Assembly (NCBI GenBank): GCA_963773605.1
Contig: CAVZBT010000007.1
Coordinates: 124,001-188,000 of the forward strand
From: CAVZBT01 sp963773605
Lineage (GTDB): Bacteria; Acidobacteriota; UBA6911
Reading direction: 5' to 3'
Length of the DNA stretch: 64,000 nt
Of the stretch, positions 29,351 through 37,791 are shown piece after piece. Position numbers and translations under genes: made by a program. The stretch's first letter is position 1. The number at the start of each line of letters is the position of its first letter. The notes under the pieces are model-generated. The model was not told where the DNA came from. It worked only from the letters and a program-made list of their open reading frames with translations, and searched no databases.

Positions 29351-30186
29351 CTATCTCGGCTCGACCTCGGCATAGCGAGGGTCGAGGACGACGAGGTCGA
29401 CGCGGCGGTTTCGTCGATCTTCCCTCCTCGGTGTCGTTGGTCGCCACGGGCCGGTACTCGGCGTATCCGGCGGCGGAGAGGTTGTCGGGGGAGAGGCCGA
29501 ACTTGCGTCACCAGATAGGCCACGATGGCTGTGGCGCGCGCCGTGGAGAGATCCCAGTTCGAGGGGAAGCGGGAATTGCGGATCGGAACGTTGTCGGTGT
29601 GCCCTTCGATCCGTACGTGGTTCCGAACCGAGGTCAGGCCGGTCGCTATCGTATCGAGCAGACTTGCGGCCTTCGGGTTTCAGCTGATCGGACCCCGAAT
29701 CGAAAAACCCGCCCTCGCCCAGGCTGATGACCAGGCCACGACGGTCCAGCCGCGTCCGCACCGTCGCCTTCCGCAGCGCATCCGGCCCGACCCGCGACTC
29801 GATCGCTGCGCTTCAGGGCACCCAGCGCGCTGCCGGGCAGCACGCCCGGTCCCCGGAGAAAGACCCGCCCTCAACTGGTCCAGCGCGTGATCCCGTTGGA
29901 TTCCGTTTCTTGAAACACTGCACCGACGACCAGGTCCTTCGCCCCCTGTGGTGCCGCTCCCTTCCCCCTTGCTCAACCCGAGGCGTGCTGCTGCCCGCTT
30001 CGAACACGGTGCTGTCGAATGAGGCCCTCATGGACTGGACCATCTTCCCCATCTTCTGGGCATCGACGGTAGAAATGGCGTACAAGGTGGTGAAGAACGC
30101 GAAGAGGAGCGTGATGAAATCGGCGTAGGAGACCAGCCAGCGCTCGTGATTCACATGCTCCGGCGCGCCTCTTCCTGCGCGCTCAT
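29351..30186 (-). CDS. motB: Flagellar stator protein MotB, several frame breaks
   Basis: About 278 residues across frame changes. I start at the ATG 30184-30186, which follows AGGGGAG and reads MSAQEEARR. One base later the frame continues EHVNHERWLVSYADFITLLF, giving the membrane helix with the proton-carrying Asp in YADF. Then come VISLGEGGFFDSGSDQLKPE and the OmpA-type peptidoglycan-binding domain (RIEGHTDNVPIRNSRFPSNW, LSPDNLSAAGYAEYRPVATND, NRRVDLVVL). MotB anchors the stator to the cell wall and, with MotA, conducts ions. Breaks lie near 30160, 29830, 29690 and 29510. It is the last gene of the leftward operon. Confidence 0.88.
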
Positions 30187-30189
30187 GTC

Positions 30190-31013
30190 ACACTCCCCTG
30201 TGCCGAATGAAGTCAAGGCGGCCTTCTTCTGCACCGACCCCGCCGCGGCGGCGGTCTCTTGCTGTTCCTTATGGCTCAGGAAGCTCTTGAGCTTGTCCTC
30301 AATGAGGCGTGGGTTTTCGCCTTCGAGGATGGAGATGACGCCGACGAGCATGATCTCCTTGGCAACCATCAGGGAGCTTGCCCCTTCTGCTTGAGCTTGC
30401 CCGAAATCGGGAGATAGATCACGTTCGCGCTTACCAACCCGTAGACGGTGGCGACAAAGGCCACTGCGATACCTCCGCCGAGTTTGCTCGGGTCGCTCAG
30501 GTTCTCCATCACGTGGATCAGCCCGAGTACGGCGCCGATGATCCCGATCGTCGGAGAGTAGCCTCCGGCCGCCTCCCAGAACCGGATTGGGTGCTCGGCC
30601 TCGTCCTCCATGTTGGAGATCTCCATCTCCATCGTCTCCCGGAGGATCTTCGGCTCGACGCCGTCGACCGCCATCGTGAGGGCCTTCTTGAGGAAGGGGT
30701 CGGTGGAGTCACTGATTTCCGACTCCAGCGAGATGATCCCCTCCTTGCGGGCCTTCATGGCGAACCGGATGATCTCGGCGATCACGTCCCTGTTGTTGAC
30801 CTTTCGATCCACGAAGGCCTGCTGAACCGCCTTGAAGCTCCGGATCACAACGGAGAGGGGGAACTGAACCAGGCACGCTCCGAAAGTCCCTCCGATCACG
30901 ATGAGGGCTGCCGTCGGCTGAAGGAGCGAGCGGACGCTTCCGCCTTCGAGCGCCTGGCCGCCAAGAATGGCGCCAAATGCCAGCAGAAGCCCGATAATGG
31001 TCGCCAGGTCCAT
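30190..31013 (-). CDS. motA: Flagellar stator protein MotA, one frame break
   Basis: About 270 residues from the ATG at 31013, which follows GGAGC. Helices 1-2 (DLATIIGLLLAFGAILGGQA and LQPTAALIVIGGTFGACLV) precede a cytoplasmic loop and helices 3-4 (FWEAAGGYSPTIGIIGAVLG, GGGIAVAFVATVYGLVSANV). The frame stops early at 30369, but after one base shift in a GGGG run near 30380 it continues LMVAKEIMLVGVISILEGEN and PRLIEDKLKSFL, the standard MotA end. The exact stop is uncertain because the shifted frame stays open into motB. It forms the ion channel and torque generator with MotB. Confidence 0.9.
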
Positions 31014-31027
31014 CGTTGCTCCACGAA

Positions 31028-31270
31028 TCAGTCTGTCGTGCCGCCTGCGGCCACGCACCGCACCTTCCGGTTTCGCTCCACTTCTACAAGGCCCGCGATG
31101 GTCCTGCGGTACGCCACGATCTTTTCGATGATTTCGGTCATGGGCTGCTGAACGACGACCTTGTCACCGGTCGTCAGGGTGATGACGGAGTCCGGCGTTT
31201 CCTCGATGTACTCGATCAGATCGCAATTGACGGCGATCGGGGCCTGGTTGATCTTCGTCAGCAGTATCAT
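31028..31270 (-). CDS. flbD: FlbD-family flagellar protein
   Basis: 80 residues from the ATG at 31270: MILLTKINQAPIAVNCDLIE, then YIEETPDSVITLTTGDKVVV and IIEKIVAYRR. This matches the small FlbD proteins found just upstream of motA in Gram-positives, spirochaetes and acidobacteria. They are unrelated to the Caulobacter FlbD regulator, and their role is poorly defined. It lies 14 bases upstream of motA and 46 bases downstream of the SpsF-like gene. Confidence 0.85.
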   Translation of the reverse strand: MILLTKINQAPIAVNCDLIEYIEETPDSVITLTTGDKVVVQQPMTEIIEKIVAYRRTIAGLVEVERNRKVRCVAAGGTTD

Positions 31271-31316
31271 ACGGTCCTGGGCAGTTGAACCCGTGCGCCA
31301 TATCGGCAAAAGGCCA

Positions 31317-32014
31317 TCATCGCCTTAGGGCCGAGACGGCCGCTGCCGGCTGCAGGTATCGGATCAGCGGCACGGGAGACCTTCCCTCCGGCACGCGCTG
31401 GATCAGATCTTCCACGGCAATGAAGTCTTCCGGCGTGTCCACCGTGATGCGCAGTTCCGGCCGCCGCAGCGCATCGGGCGGCGCCAGCAGCGCAAGCCTG
31501 AAGCAATCCGGGTGCTGTTTTACATACAAGGTCACATGCTCGCGGTGATGCGCGAGGGTCGCCTGGCGCTCCACCCTCGCCAAGGCCGCCGCCGTGATGG
31601 CTTCGGTCGCAGCGCCTACGGGCAGATCGGTTCCATGCAGTAGTCGAGTTTGCTCGAGCGCACGGCCCGGACGATGCGATCGGCCGATCCGAAATCGACC
31701 AGCGGGTTGTCGGCGGTAGCCCGGACAATGATCGAGGGTCTGAACCGCTCCGAGGCTTCCTGAAACCGCCTCAGCACATCGAGTGCCGGCCCGCGGTGCA
31801 CCCTCACCCCGAGGCGCTCGGCCTCCCGCTCGACCGCGTCGTCCTCATCCAGCGTCGTGGTCAGCACGATCAGCTCGTCGACAGTGCGCGCCGCGCGCAG
31901 GCGCCAGATGGCCCGTTCGAGAATTGAACGCCCCCGTATGCGCAGCAGCACCTTTCCGGGAAGGCGCGTGCTTCCCATCCTGGCCTGCAGGTAAGCGTGA
32001 ACTGTCCCGGCCAA
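31317..32014 (-). CDS. SpsF/NeuA-like cytidylyltransferase, one frame break
   Basis: About 232 residues, read across a frame change near 31625. It has AYLQARMGSTRLPGKVLL (nucleotide loop), SILERAIWRLRAARTVDELI, VRATADNPLVDFGSADRIV and, after the break, EAITAAALARVERQATLAHH and LRITVDTPEDF. This is the SpsF branch of CMP-sugar synthetases, which activates 3-deoxy or nonulosonic sugars. Given the adjacent NeuB- and PseG-like genes, it most likely makes the CMP-activated sugar for flagellin. The start is TTG at 32014 after AGAGAGG; a GTG at 32053 is an alternative. Confidence 0.8.
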
Positions 32015-32179
32015 TTCGGCACCTCTCTCACGATCCGGCTTCTTTATCGGCACGAGGCGCGGATTTCAACCCTCACACAGGGCGTCGCACTCGGGCTCCG
32101 CGTATCCCACGGTCATCCGGTCACCAGGTGGTTCTGCGGTCCGTCAACCGGTGGAGGACGGCAAACCCGGGACGCCCCG

Positions 32180-32893
32180 TCAGGCAAGCTGGAATGCGCC
32201 GCTTCTCGCCTCAAATTCCTGCTGCGCAAGCTCGTAGTCTTCGCGCCGCCCGATGTCCCGCCAGTAGTCGCCGGACCGATACCCGACCACATTCTCGCCG
32301 CTTTCGAGCAGGCGCCCTACCAGGTCGGGGAAGTCGAGGTAGGTCCTGGCCGGAATGTAGTTCAGGACGCGCGGTTCATACACGTACACGCCCATGCTCA
32401 CGTCGAAGTGGTAGAGCGGCTTTTCCCTGTAAGCGACCAGCTGCGCGCGCCCGTTGGTCTCCAGGACGCCCAGGTCGATGCGGACGTCCTTCTGGTGCAT
32501 CGCAATGGTCAGGGCCGCGCCGGACTCCCGGTGAAAGCGGATCAGGCTCTGGCAGTCCAGGGTGGTGAGGACGTCCCCGTTCATGGCCAGAAATGTTTCA
32601 TCGAGCCCCGGGATCATGGCCAACGGTCCCGCGGTGCCCAGGGGTTGCCGTTCGCGGTAGTAGCTCAGGCTCAGCCCAGGCATGCTTCTGTGACCGTTCT
32701 GAAAGTAGGCTTCGATCAGCTCGCCCAGATGGCCGACCGAGAGGCAGATGTCGCCGATGCCTTGCCGCACCAGCTGCCGTATGATGATCTCCACGATCGG
32801 GCGCTCCCCGATGGGGACGAGGGGCTTCGGGAAGATGGTTGTGTACGGCGCCAGCCTGGTCCCCTTCCCTCCTGCCAGGATTACGGCTTTCAT
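32180..32893 (-). CDS. Sugar-phosphate nucleotidyltransferase
   Basis: 237 residues from the ATG at 32893, with GGAGGGG upstream. It has the nucleotidyltransferase signature MKAVILAGGKGTRLAPYT, then FPKPLVPIGERPIVEIIIRQ, LGTAGPLAMIP and FLAMNGDVLTT. There is no extra CBS or beta-helix domain. The family makes NDP-glucose, GDP-mannose or GDP-glucosamine type precursors; the substrate cannot be fixed here. Legionaminate pathways use a GDP-GlcN-forming enzyme of this superfamily, which would fit the neighbours (inference). The start overlaps the ATP-grasp stop by four bases (ATGA). A 165-base gap separates it from the SpsF-like gene. Confidence 0.83.
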   Translation of the reverse strand: MKAVILAGGKGTRLAPYTTIFPKPLVPIGERPIVEIIIRQLVRQGIGDICLSVGHLGELIEAYFQNGHRSMPGLSLSYYRERQPLGTAGPLAMIPGLDETFLAMNGDVLTTLDCQSLIRFHRESGAALTIAMHQKDVRIDLGVLETNGRAQLVAYREKPLYHFDVSMGVYVYEPRVLNYIPARTYLDFPDLVGRLLESGENVVGYRSGDYWRDIGRREDYELAQQEFEARSGAFQLA

Positions 32894-33951
32894 GAGCGCC
32901 CCTCCGCAACGAGCTTCCTGTCTTGACCGGCGTGGGACTCTGTCGGGGGGCCGGATCCGCTTCGGGCTGCAGCGCATACCCCGGCGCCGTGGTCAGGCAT
33001 GAAGATCGCCGACTCGTAGCAGGCCATCAACAGCCCGTCGATGAACTTCCCGATGCACGGCTTCACCCGCCGGCCGCAGCGCATCTCGATCAGCCATGCC
33101 GGAAAATCCGCACCCGCGGCGATGGTCAAGGGGATGCCGCCGGAAAAGCGCGGGTTGACCTCGAAGATAACGGCCTTGCCATCCTCATACATGACCTGGA
33201 TATTGGCGGGGCCGCATATCCGCAATGCCTCGGCGGTCCGGGCCCCGACATCGATCAGCCGCGGGTCGTTCCAGGTACGGCCGCGATCGGTTACGCCCGA
33301 CCGAATCACCAGGCGTTCCCTGGGAACGACGCTGATGATCCTGCCGCTGAAGTCCGCGAGCACATCGATGGTAACCTCGCGGCCCGTGAGAAACTCCTGG
33401 ATCACCGGGTCGGCTACCGAATCGAGGAAGAAACGAAGCTCCCGCTCGTTGTAAATCGGGTGCGCCCCGACACTCCCGCGGCCGCCGCGAGGCTTCAGGA
33501 ACAGCGGGTAACGCAGCGCCGGGAAATCGAGGTCCGCAGGCAGCCAGGTGCGTGCCGCCGGAAGGCCGTTCTCCAGGAGAAAGCGCGAGGTGAGGTGCTT
33601 GTCGTTGCAGATGGCTCCCGTCCGGGCGCTGGATACGGCAACCCGGACGCCCATCTCCAGGAAGATCTCGGCCTCGGCTCCGAACAAGGGCAGCTCATCG
33701 TCGATGGTCGGCACGAGCAGGTGAATCCGTTCCTTGAAGCAGAGCGACTTGATGATCGGGATGTACTGGCAGTCGGTCGTGAGGGGCACGAGATAGTGAC
33801 GATCGCTGAAGTAGAGTCCGGGGCTCAGGGTGTTTATGTCGGTGGTGACGACGTTTCCCTGGAGATTCAGCACGTCAAGGGCGCGCATGAACGCCTGGAT
33901 GAGCGGAACCCGCCGACTTGCCGCAGTGATCAGGATGTTGACTTCGCGCAT
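32890..33951 (-). CDS. ATP-grasp ligase (CarB-like fold)
   Basis: 353 residues: a pre-ATP-grasp domain (MREVNILITAASRRVPLIQA, LVPTIDDELPLFGAEAEIF), then the ATP-grasp core (YPLFLKPRGGRGSVGAHPIY, PVIQEFLTGREVTIDVLADF, ANIQVMYEDGKAVIFEVNPR). It ends in a low-complexity tail. ATP-grasp enzymes join a carboxylate to an amine through an acyl phosphate. Within this cassette it could add an amino-acyl group to the sugar or its precursor, which is a guess. It lies nine bases after the NeuB-like stop and overlaps the nucleotidyltransferase start by four bases. Confidence 0.82.
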   Translation of the reverse strand: MREVNILITAASRRVPLIQAFMRALDVLNLQGNVVTTDINTLSPGLYFSDRHYLVPLTTDCQYIPIIKSLCFKERIHLLVPTIDDELPLFGAEAEIFLEMGVRVAVSSARTGAICNDKHLTSRFLLENGLPAARTWLPADLDFPALRYPLFLKPRGGRGSVGAHPIYNERELRFFLDSVADPVIQEFLTGREVTIDVLADFSGRIISVVPRERLVIRSGVTDRGRTWNDPRLIDVGARTAEALRICGPANIQVMYEDGKAVIFEVNPRFSGGIPLTIAAGADFPAWLIEMRCGRRVKPCIGKFIDGLLMACYESAIFMPDHGAGVCAAARSGSGPPTESHAGQDRKLVAEGRS

Positions 33952-33960
33952 GACTTTCGC

Positions 33961-35073
33961 TCACCCCGCATGTGGGAGGTTGATTGGTTCCGCAACGTCG
34001 GCGTTATCCCGCGCGGGGCCCAGCGACGGGATCAAATCGTCCCACTGCACCAGGGTGTCCCGGCCGATGTTCCTGCGCGCCTTCATGCCGATGACTTTCT
34101 CCGCTTGTTTCGGCTCGAGGCCTGTGCCGGGCCGCTTGAAACCAAGCATCCACGGCGCGATGGTCTCATAAGCCCGGATGTCGACCGACGCGACGATGCT
34201 CCTGCGGCTCAACAGGCGGTTTTCCGCCTCGCATGACGCAGGGCACTTCCTGCCGTCCCCGAGACTCGCCTCGACCGCCCGGATGCTCTGCACCAGCGAC
34301 CTGAGCTCGTCGGGCTCCGCACTCAGCTTGTGATCCGGCCCCGGCGCATGCCTGTCCAGGGTAAAGTGCTTCTCTATCACGATGGCGCCGAGGGCAACGG
34401 CCACGAGCGGCAGGAGAATTCCCTCGGTGTGGTCGGAGTATCCCACCGGCAGATCGAAATAGTCGCCTATGGTGCGGATGTTGCGGAGGTTGAGGGACTC
34501 GGGGAGGGCCGGGTACGAGGACACGCAGTGCAGCAACAAGATCTCCTTGGCGCCCCCCGTTCTGAGCGTCCAGACCGCCTCCGCCACCTCGCTCAGAAAG
34601 GACATCCCTGTCGAAAGCAGGACCGGCTTCCCCTTTGAGGCGATGTGTTTCAGCAAAGGGGTGTAGTTGACGTCGGACGAGGCGATTTTGAACGCCGCGA
34701 CGCCAATCTGGTCCAGCAGGTCGGCGCTCTCCTCGTCGAACGGCGTCGAGAGAAACACGACCTTGCGGCGATCGGCATGCGCTTTCAGCTTCTCGTAATC
34801 TTCCCATCCGAGTTCAAGTCTGCGGAACATGTGATAGGCCGATTCCGTGCTGTCGTCCTGCTGTGCCAGCCGGTCGCCGTTGGCGACCATGAGCCGGTCG
34901 GTGCGGAAGGTCTGGAATTTCACCGCATCCGCCCCGGCGCCCGCCGCTGCGTCGATAAGCTTTATGGCCTGCGCGAGGCTTCCGCCGTGGTTGATCCCGA
35001 TCTCGGCAACAACGAACACCTTCGCCCCGTTCCCGATGACCCGGTCGTCGATCAAGATTTCACGATGTGACAT
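33961..35073 (-). CDS. NeuB/PseI-like nonulosonic acid synthase
   Basis: 370 residues from the ATG at 35073. The TIM barrel has VFVVAEIGINHGGSLAQAIK, AGADAVKFQTFRTDRLMV, VVFLSTPFDEESADLLDQI, FKIASSDVNYTPLLKHIASK, LLHCVSSYPAL, VGYSDHTEG and VIEKHFTLDRHAPGPDHKLS. The C-terminal SAF domain is RSIVASVDIRAYETI...GLEPKQAEKVIG. It condenses phosphoenolpyruvate with a 6-carbon amino sugar to a nine-carbon acid such as sialic, legionaminic or pseudaminic acid. It overlaps the HAD gene by 22 bases. The flagellar context favours pseudaminic- or legionaminic-type sugar for flagellin glycosylation, but the dehydratase and aminotransferase steps are not in this window. Confidence 0.9.
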   Translation of the reverse strand: MSHREILIDDRVIGNGAKVFVVAEIGINHGGSLAQAIKLIDAAAGAGADAVKFQTFRTDRLMVANGDRLAQQDDSTESAYHMFRRLELGWEDYEKLKAHADRRKVVFLSTPFDEESADLLDQIGVAAFKIASSDVNYTPLLKHIASKGKPVLLSTGMSFLSEVAEAVWTLRTGGAKEILLLHCVSSYPALPESLNLRNIRTIGDYFDLPVGYSDHTEGILLPLVAVALGAIVIEKHFTLDRHAPGPDHKLSAEPDELRSLVQSIRAVEASLGDGRKCPASCEAENRLLSRRSIVASVDIRAYETIAPWMLGFKRPGTGLEPKQAEKVIGMKARRNIGRDTLVQWDDLIPSLGPARDNADVAEPINLPHAG

Positions 35074-35744
35074 TGTTCCTTCGGCTCCAGTATGTGCAGC
35101 AGTTGATGCAGTGAACCGATGACATGATCGGGCCCGGGTTCGGGTGAGTCCGAGATGGCCCGCGCATGGGGGGCGCACACGTGCGCGAATCTCATGCCCG
35201 CGCCGTGCGCGCCGCGGCAGTCCTTGTCGGGATTGTCGCCGACGTACAGGGCCTCGCACGGGTCGGCTCGCAGGAAATCCAGCATCAGTGAGAATGTGAG
35301 CGGGTGCGGTTTCCCCTTCTCGGAGCCGTAATCCCAGGTGTAGATGATCTTGTCGAAGCGGTATTCCAGACCCAGGGCGCGGACTTTGCGCCGCTGTACT
35401 TCCGGGAGTCCGTCGGTGATGATGCCGAGCTTGTATTCCCGGCCCAGTTTCTCGAGCAGGCAACGGTAGCCCGGGTACAGACGGATTTCCGGCACGTGCT
35501 CGCGATAGACTTCCACCAGTTCCCCAACCGGGACCGCATCCCCAAGGAAGTCCTTCACCACCCTGGGCAGGACCGAACGGCGCCCGGAACTTGCGAACGA
35601 CGCCATCATCGAACAGAAAATATCGCCGCAGCTTCCGCCGTATTTCCCTGAGACGTACCGAGCCACGGCCCTGAAGCCGCCCGCCACGAAATCCGACTCC
35701 GGGTAGAGCGTGTCGTCGAGGTCGAACACCAGGGCTTGGATCAT
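35052..35744 (-). CDS. HAD-superfamily phosphatase
   Basis: 230 residues from the ATG at 35744 (ATGA overlap with the PseG-like stop). HAD motif I is ALVFDLDDTLYPE with the nucleophile Asp, motif II is LGIITDGLPEVQ, motif III has the Lys of GSEKGKPHP, and motif IV is ALYVGDNPDKD. The helical cap between motifs I and II (about 20-95) is of the C1 type, as in NanP-like sugar phosphatases. It could dephosphorylate a nonulosonate-9-phosphate or a precursor. That role is inferred from its position between PseG-like and NeuB-like genes. Confidence 0.85.
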   Translation of the reverse strand: MIQALVFDLDDTLYPESDFVAGGFRAVARYVSGKYGGSCGDIFCSMMASFASSGRRSVLPRVVKDFLGDAVPVGELVEVYREHVPEIRLYPGYRCLLEKLGREYKLGIITDGLPEVQRRKVRALGLEYRFDKIIYTWDYGSEKGKPHPLTFSLMLDFLRADPCEALYVGDNPDKDCRGAHGAGMRFAHVCAPHARAISDSPEPGPDHVIGSLHQLLHILEPKEQCHIVKS

Positions 35745-36850
35745 CGGCAGACCCGCGCGGTCCGGCGCGCCGCCGCGGCGCGCACCAATTCGCCGACGCG
35801 TGCTGCGCCGGCCCCATCCACCAGTTCTCGGCCGCGTTCCGAAAGCTTCATCCTCCGGCCCCCGTCGCGGGCCAGGCGCTCGAGGACATCCGGCAGCGCG
35901 GCAGCGGTCAGCTGCGCTCCCATCCCCAGGTCCAGGCAGGCACCGAGTCGCGCGAGCGTCGACACGGTGACGTGCTGGTACTCGTCGCAGGCCAACCCGA
36001 GCGTCGGCGCCCCGGCGGACAGGGACTCGTAGATCGTCAGGCCTCCCGCCGTAAAGACCAGGTCGGCACCGAACATGGCTTCTGCAACGGACTCCCCCGC
36101 CGCGGCCCAGCGAAACTTCATCGGGGCCCAGCCTGCCGAGTCGATTTGCTCCTGGCCCCAGCGTGAAAATCCGGAGAATCCGGTGACCTCCACAGGCCGG
36201 TTCCAAAGACGCAGACCCTCCAGGATTTTCGAGAAATAGCGGCTGGAATCGCCGCCTCCCAGCGCAACAACAACGCTGCCTATCGAGCGTCTGATCTCTC
36301 TCGGGCGGGCGCGCAACGATCCGAACTCGGGATCCAGCACCAGGTATGAGGGCCCCGCGTATGCAGCCGGGTGCTCACCGAATCCGTGGGTGCCGGGGGC
36401 CACGCTGCCATCGATCACCACATCCGACGGGAGCTGCTCGAGGCCAAGGTCGTGGATGCTCAGGACCGGGATCCCGCGGCGTCGCGCCTCGAGACACAGC
36501 GCGCGAGCGGCATCCGATCCGCGAATATCGATCAAAAGCGCCGCCGGATCGTCTTCTGCGGGCCAGCACGCGCCCGGGCTCATCCGCACTCGTTGGTAGC
36601 CGCCGTCGTCGACCTGCGTTCCACTCCATATATCGTTTGCGCCAAATACGAACACGACGCGCATGCCGCCGGCTCGAATCAGGCGGGCGAGCACCAAACT
36701 GCGCCGGAGGTGTCCGAAACCCATGGAGGGTGACGCCGCGGTATGGATCCACAACACGTCTTCGACTCGCGCGGCCCGGGCACGCGCGTCGGGCGCCGCC
36801 GTTTCCACGGAGACAGCCGGACATGTCAAGGTTTTGGCGCTCTCGCAATC
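35741..36850 (-). CDS. PseG/SpsG-like UDP-sugar hydrolase
   Basis: About 369 residues from the ATG at 36850, which has AAAGG upstream; an ATG at 36877 is an alternative. The N-terminal domain carries ASPSMGFGHLRRSLVLARLI (the G-x-GH-x-x-R signature). The C-terminal GT-B-like half has VVVALGGGDSSRYFSKILEG and GGLTIYESLSAGAPTLGLAC followed by DEYQ. PseG removes UDP from the 2,4-diacetamido sugar to give the NeuB/PseI substrate, which is encoded two genes downstream. Its gene overlaps the HAD gene by four bases. Confidence 0.85.
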   Translation of the reverse strand, partial: DCESAKTLTCPAVSVETAAPDARARAARVEDVLWIHTAASPSMGFGHLRRSLVLARLIRAGGMRVVFVFGANDIWSGTQVDDGGYQRVRMSPGACWPAEDDPAALLIDIRGSDAARALCLEARRRGIPVLSIHDLGLEQLPSDVVIDGSVAPGTHGFGEHPAAYAGPSYLVLDPEFGSLRARPREIRRSIGSVVVALGGGDSSRYFSKILEGLRLWNRPVEVTGFSGFSRWGQEQIDSAGWAPMKFRWAAAGESVAEAMFGADLVFTAGGLTIYESLSAGAPTLGLACDEYQHVTVSTLARLGACLDLGMGAQLTAAALPDVLERLARDGGRRMKLSERGRELVDGAGAARVGELVRAAAARRTARVCR

Positions 36851-36884
36851 CATTTGTCGAACCTTTGACGATCCCATCCGGCGC

Positions 36885-37505
36885 TCAACAGGACCCGGAT
36901 AGCTCCAGGAACATCGACTTCCAAATGGGCACAATGGGCAGGATCTCGTATTCCAGGAGATCCGCGACGTAGACGAAGTCCTGCCGCTCATGAGCGGACA
37001 CCATCTGCTTCAGCACCGCAAGCAAGCGGCCGTGGTGTTCGCGTGCGGACACGTTCCGAACCCTGATGCCGTCCAGGGCCAAGCCGAAGCTCGTCTCGAG
37101 CCGGTTCATCAGCAGGTTGACCCAGTAGAACCCCTCGTAAAGCTGTCGCAGACTCACGAAGGCATCGGGTCCGGGAGCAGACCGAAAATGGGTTGCGAGT
37201 GAAGGAGTTAAGGCTTCCACCCGTTCAAGGTAGGAAACCGCTTCCCCGATCGAAGCGCGAGCCATATCCCGCAAGTTGCCGGTAAGAACCTCGATCTTGT
37301 CGCGGGTGGCCAGCGGGCGCGCCAGTGCGCCGGCTTCCCCCTGCGCCCCGCCGCCGTCGAACGGAACGCCGTCCACATCGATGCGCCTGATTACGGAGTT
37401 CGGCGGGAGGTGTCCGGCCTCGACGTGCCGGACAACCTCATCCATTGAGGAAAACGCGGAGGGCGGCGTCGGGATTTCCTGGGCGTCGACAAACAGTCTG
37501 GTCAT
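36885..37505 (-). CDS. Unknown helical protein, first gene of the glycan-motAB operon
   Basis: 206 residues from the ATG at 37505, which follows GGGGAAG. I do not recognise a named family. The first 65 residues look like a small beta-rich module (TRLFVDAQEIPTPPSAFSSM, SVIRRIDVDGVPFD). The rest is mainly helical, with the repeated pattern LRQLYEGFYWVNLLMNRL and FVYVADLLEYEILPIVPIWK. The DLLEYEL-P...W ending seems familiar from other flagellar loci but has no function I can cite. There is no signal peptide or membrane helix. It is divergent from flagellin 1, shares a 286-bp control region with it, and heads the leftward operon, so a flagellin-related role (glycosylation, chaperone or length control) is plausible. 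Confidence 0.6.
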   Translation of the reverse strand: MTRLFVDAQEIPTPPSAFSSMDEVVRHVEAGHLPPNSVIRRIDVDGVPFDGGGAQGEAGALARPLATRDKIEVLTGNLRDMARASIGEAVSYLERVEALTPSLATHFRSAPGPDAFVSLRQLYEGFYWVNLLMNRLETSFGLALDGIRVRNVSAREHHGRLLAVLKQMVSAHERQDFVYVADLLEYEILPIVPIWKSMFLELSGSC

Positions 37506-37645
37506 CACTTCCCCGTGTGCGAAAGGGCGCTCGTCTAATTCCGGAGCTATCAATGCAACTTGGGAGCCAGTCCAGTCCTGAGTCGGGCATCGAAGACTCG
37601 AAGACACGAAGATTCGAGGAACCCGGAGGGGTATCCATTTTTCGT

Positions 37646-37674
37646 GTAATACCGCGTCGGCCTCGGGCCGATAG
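37646..37674 (+). promoter_or_regulatory. Sigma-28-like promoter of flagellin 1
   Basis: TAAT (37646-37649), 17 bases, then GCCGATAG (37667-37674). The -10 box differs at one base from the FliA consensus GCCGATAA; the spacer is two bases longer than ideal. It is about 118 bases before the start codon, leaving room for the two leader hairpins. Confidence 0.45.
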
Positions 37675-37718
37675 AGGTGGGTGACCGCGTCCTACTTCGA
37701 ACGCGGCCGGGAAGGCGG

Positions 37719-37736
37719 CCGGGCAGGGAAGCCCGG
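37719..37736 (+). promoter_or_regulatory. Leader hairpin with GGA in a hexaloop, upstream CsrA-site candidate of flagellin 1
   Basis: A perfect 6-bp stem CCGGGC/GCCCGG closes the hexaloop AGGGAA. The GGA of the loop lies 52 bases upstream of the GGA in the Shine-Dalgarno hairpin, so one CsrA dimer could bridge both. Confidence 0.5.
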
Positions 37737-37770
37737 GCAGTCGCCCGATAAAACTCATCCAATCCCGTCA

Positions 37771-37788
37771 GAATTCAAGGAGGAATTC
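37771..37788 (+). promoter_or_regulatory. Shine-Dalgarno hairpin of flagellin 1, CsrA-site candidate
   Basis: GAATTC-AAGGAG-GAATTC: a perfect 6-bp stem displaying the ribosome-binding core AAGGAG as a hexaloop, four bases from the ATG (37792). The central GGA in a small loop is the known CsrA recognition form. Confidence 0.7.
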
Positions 37789-37791
37789 AAA

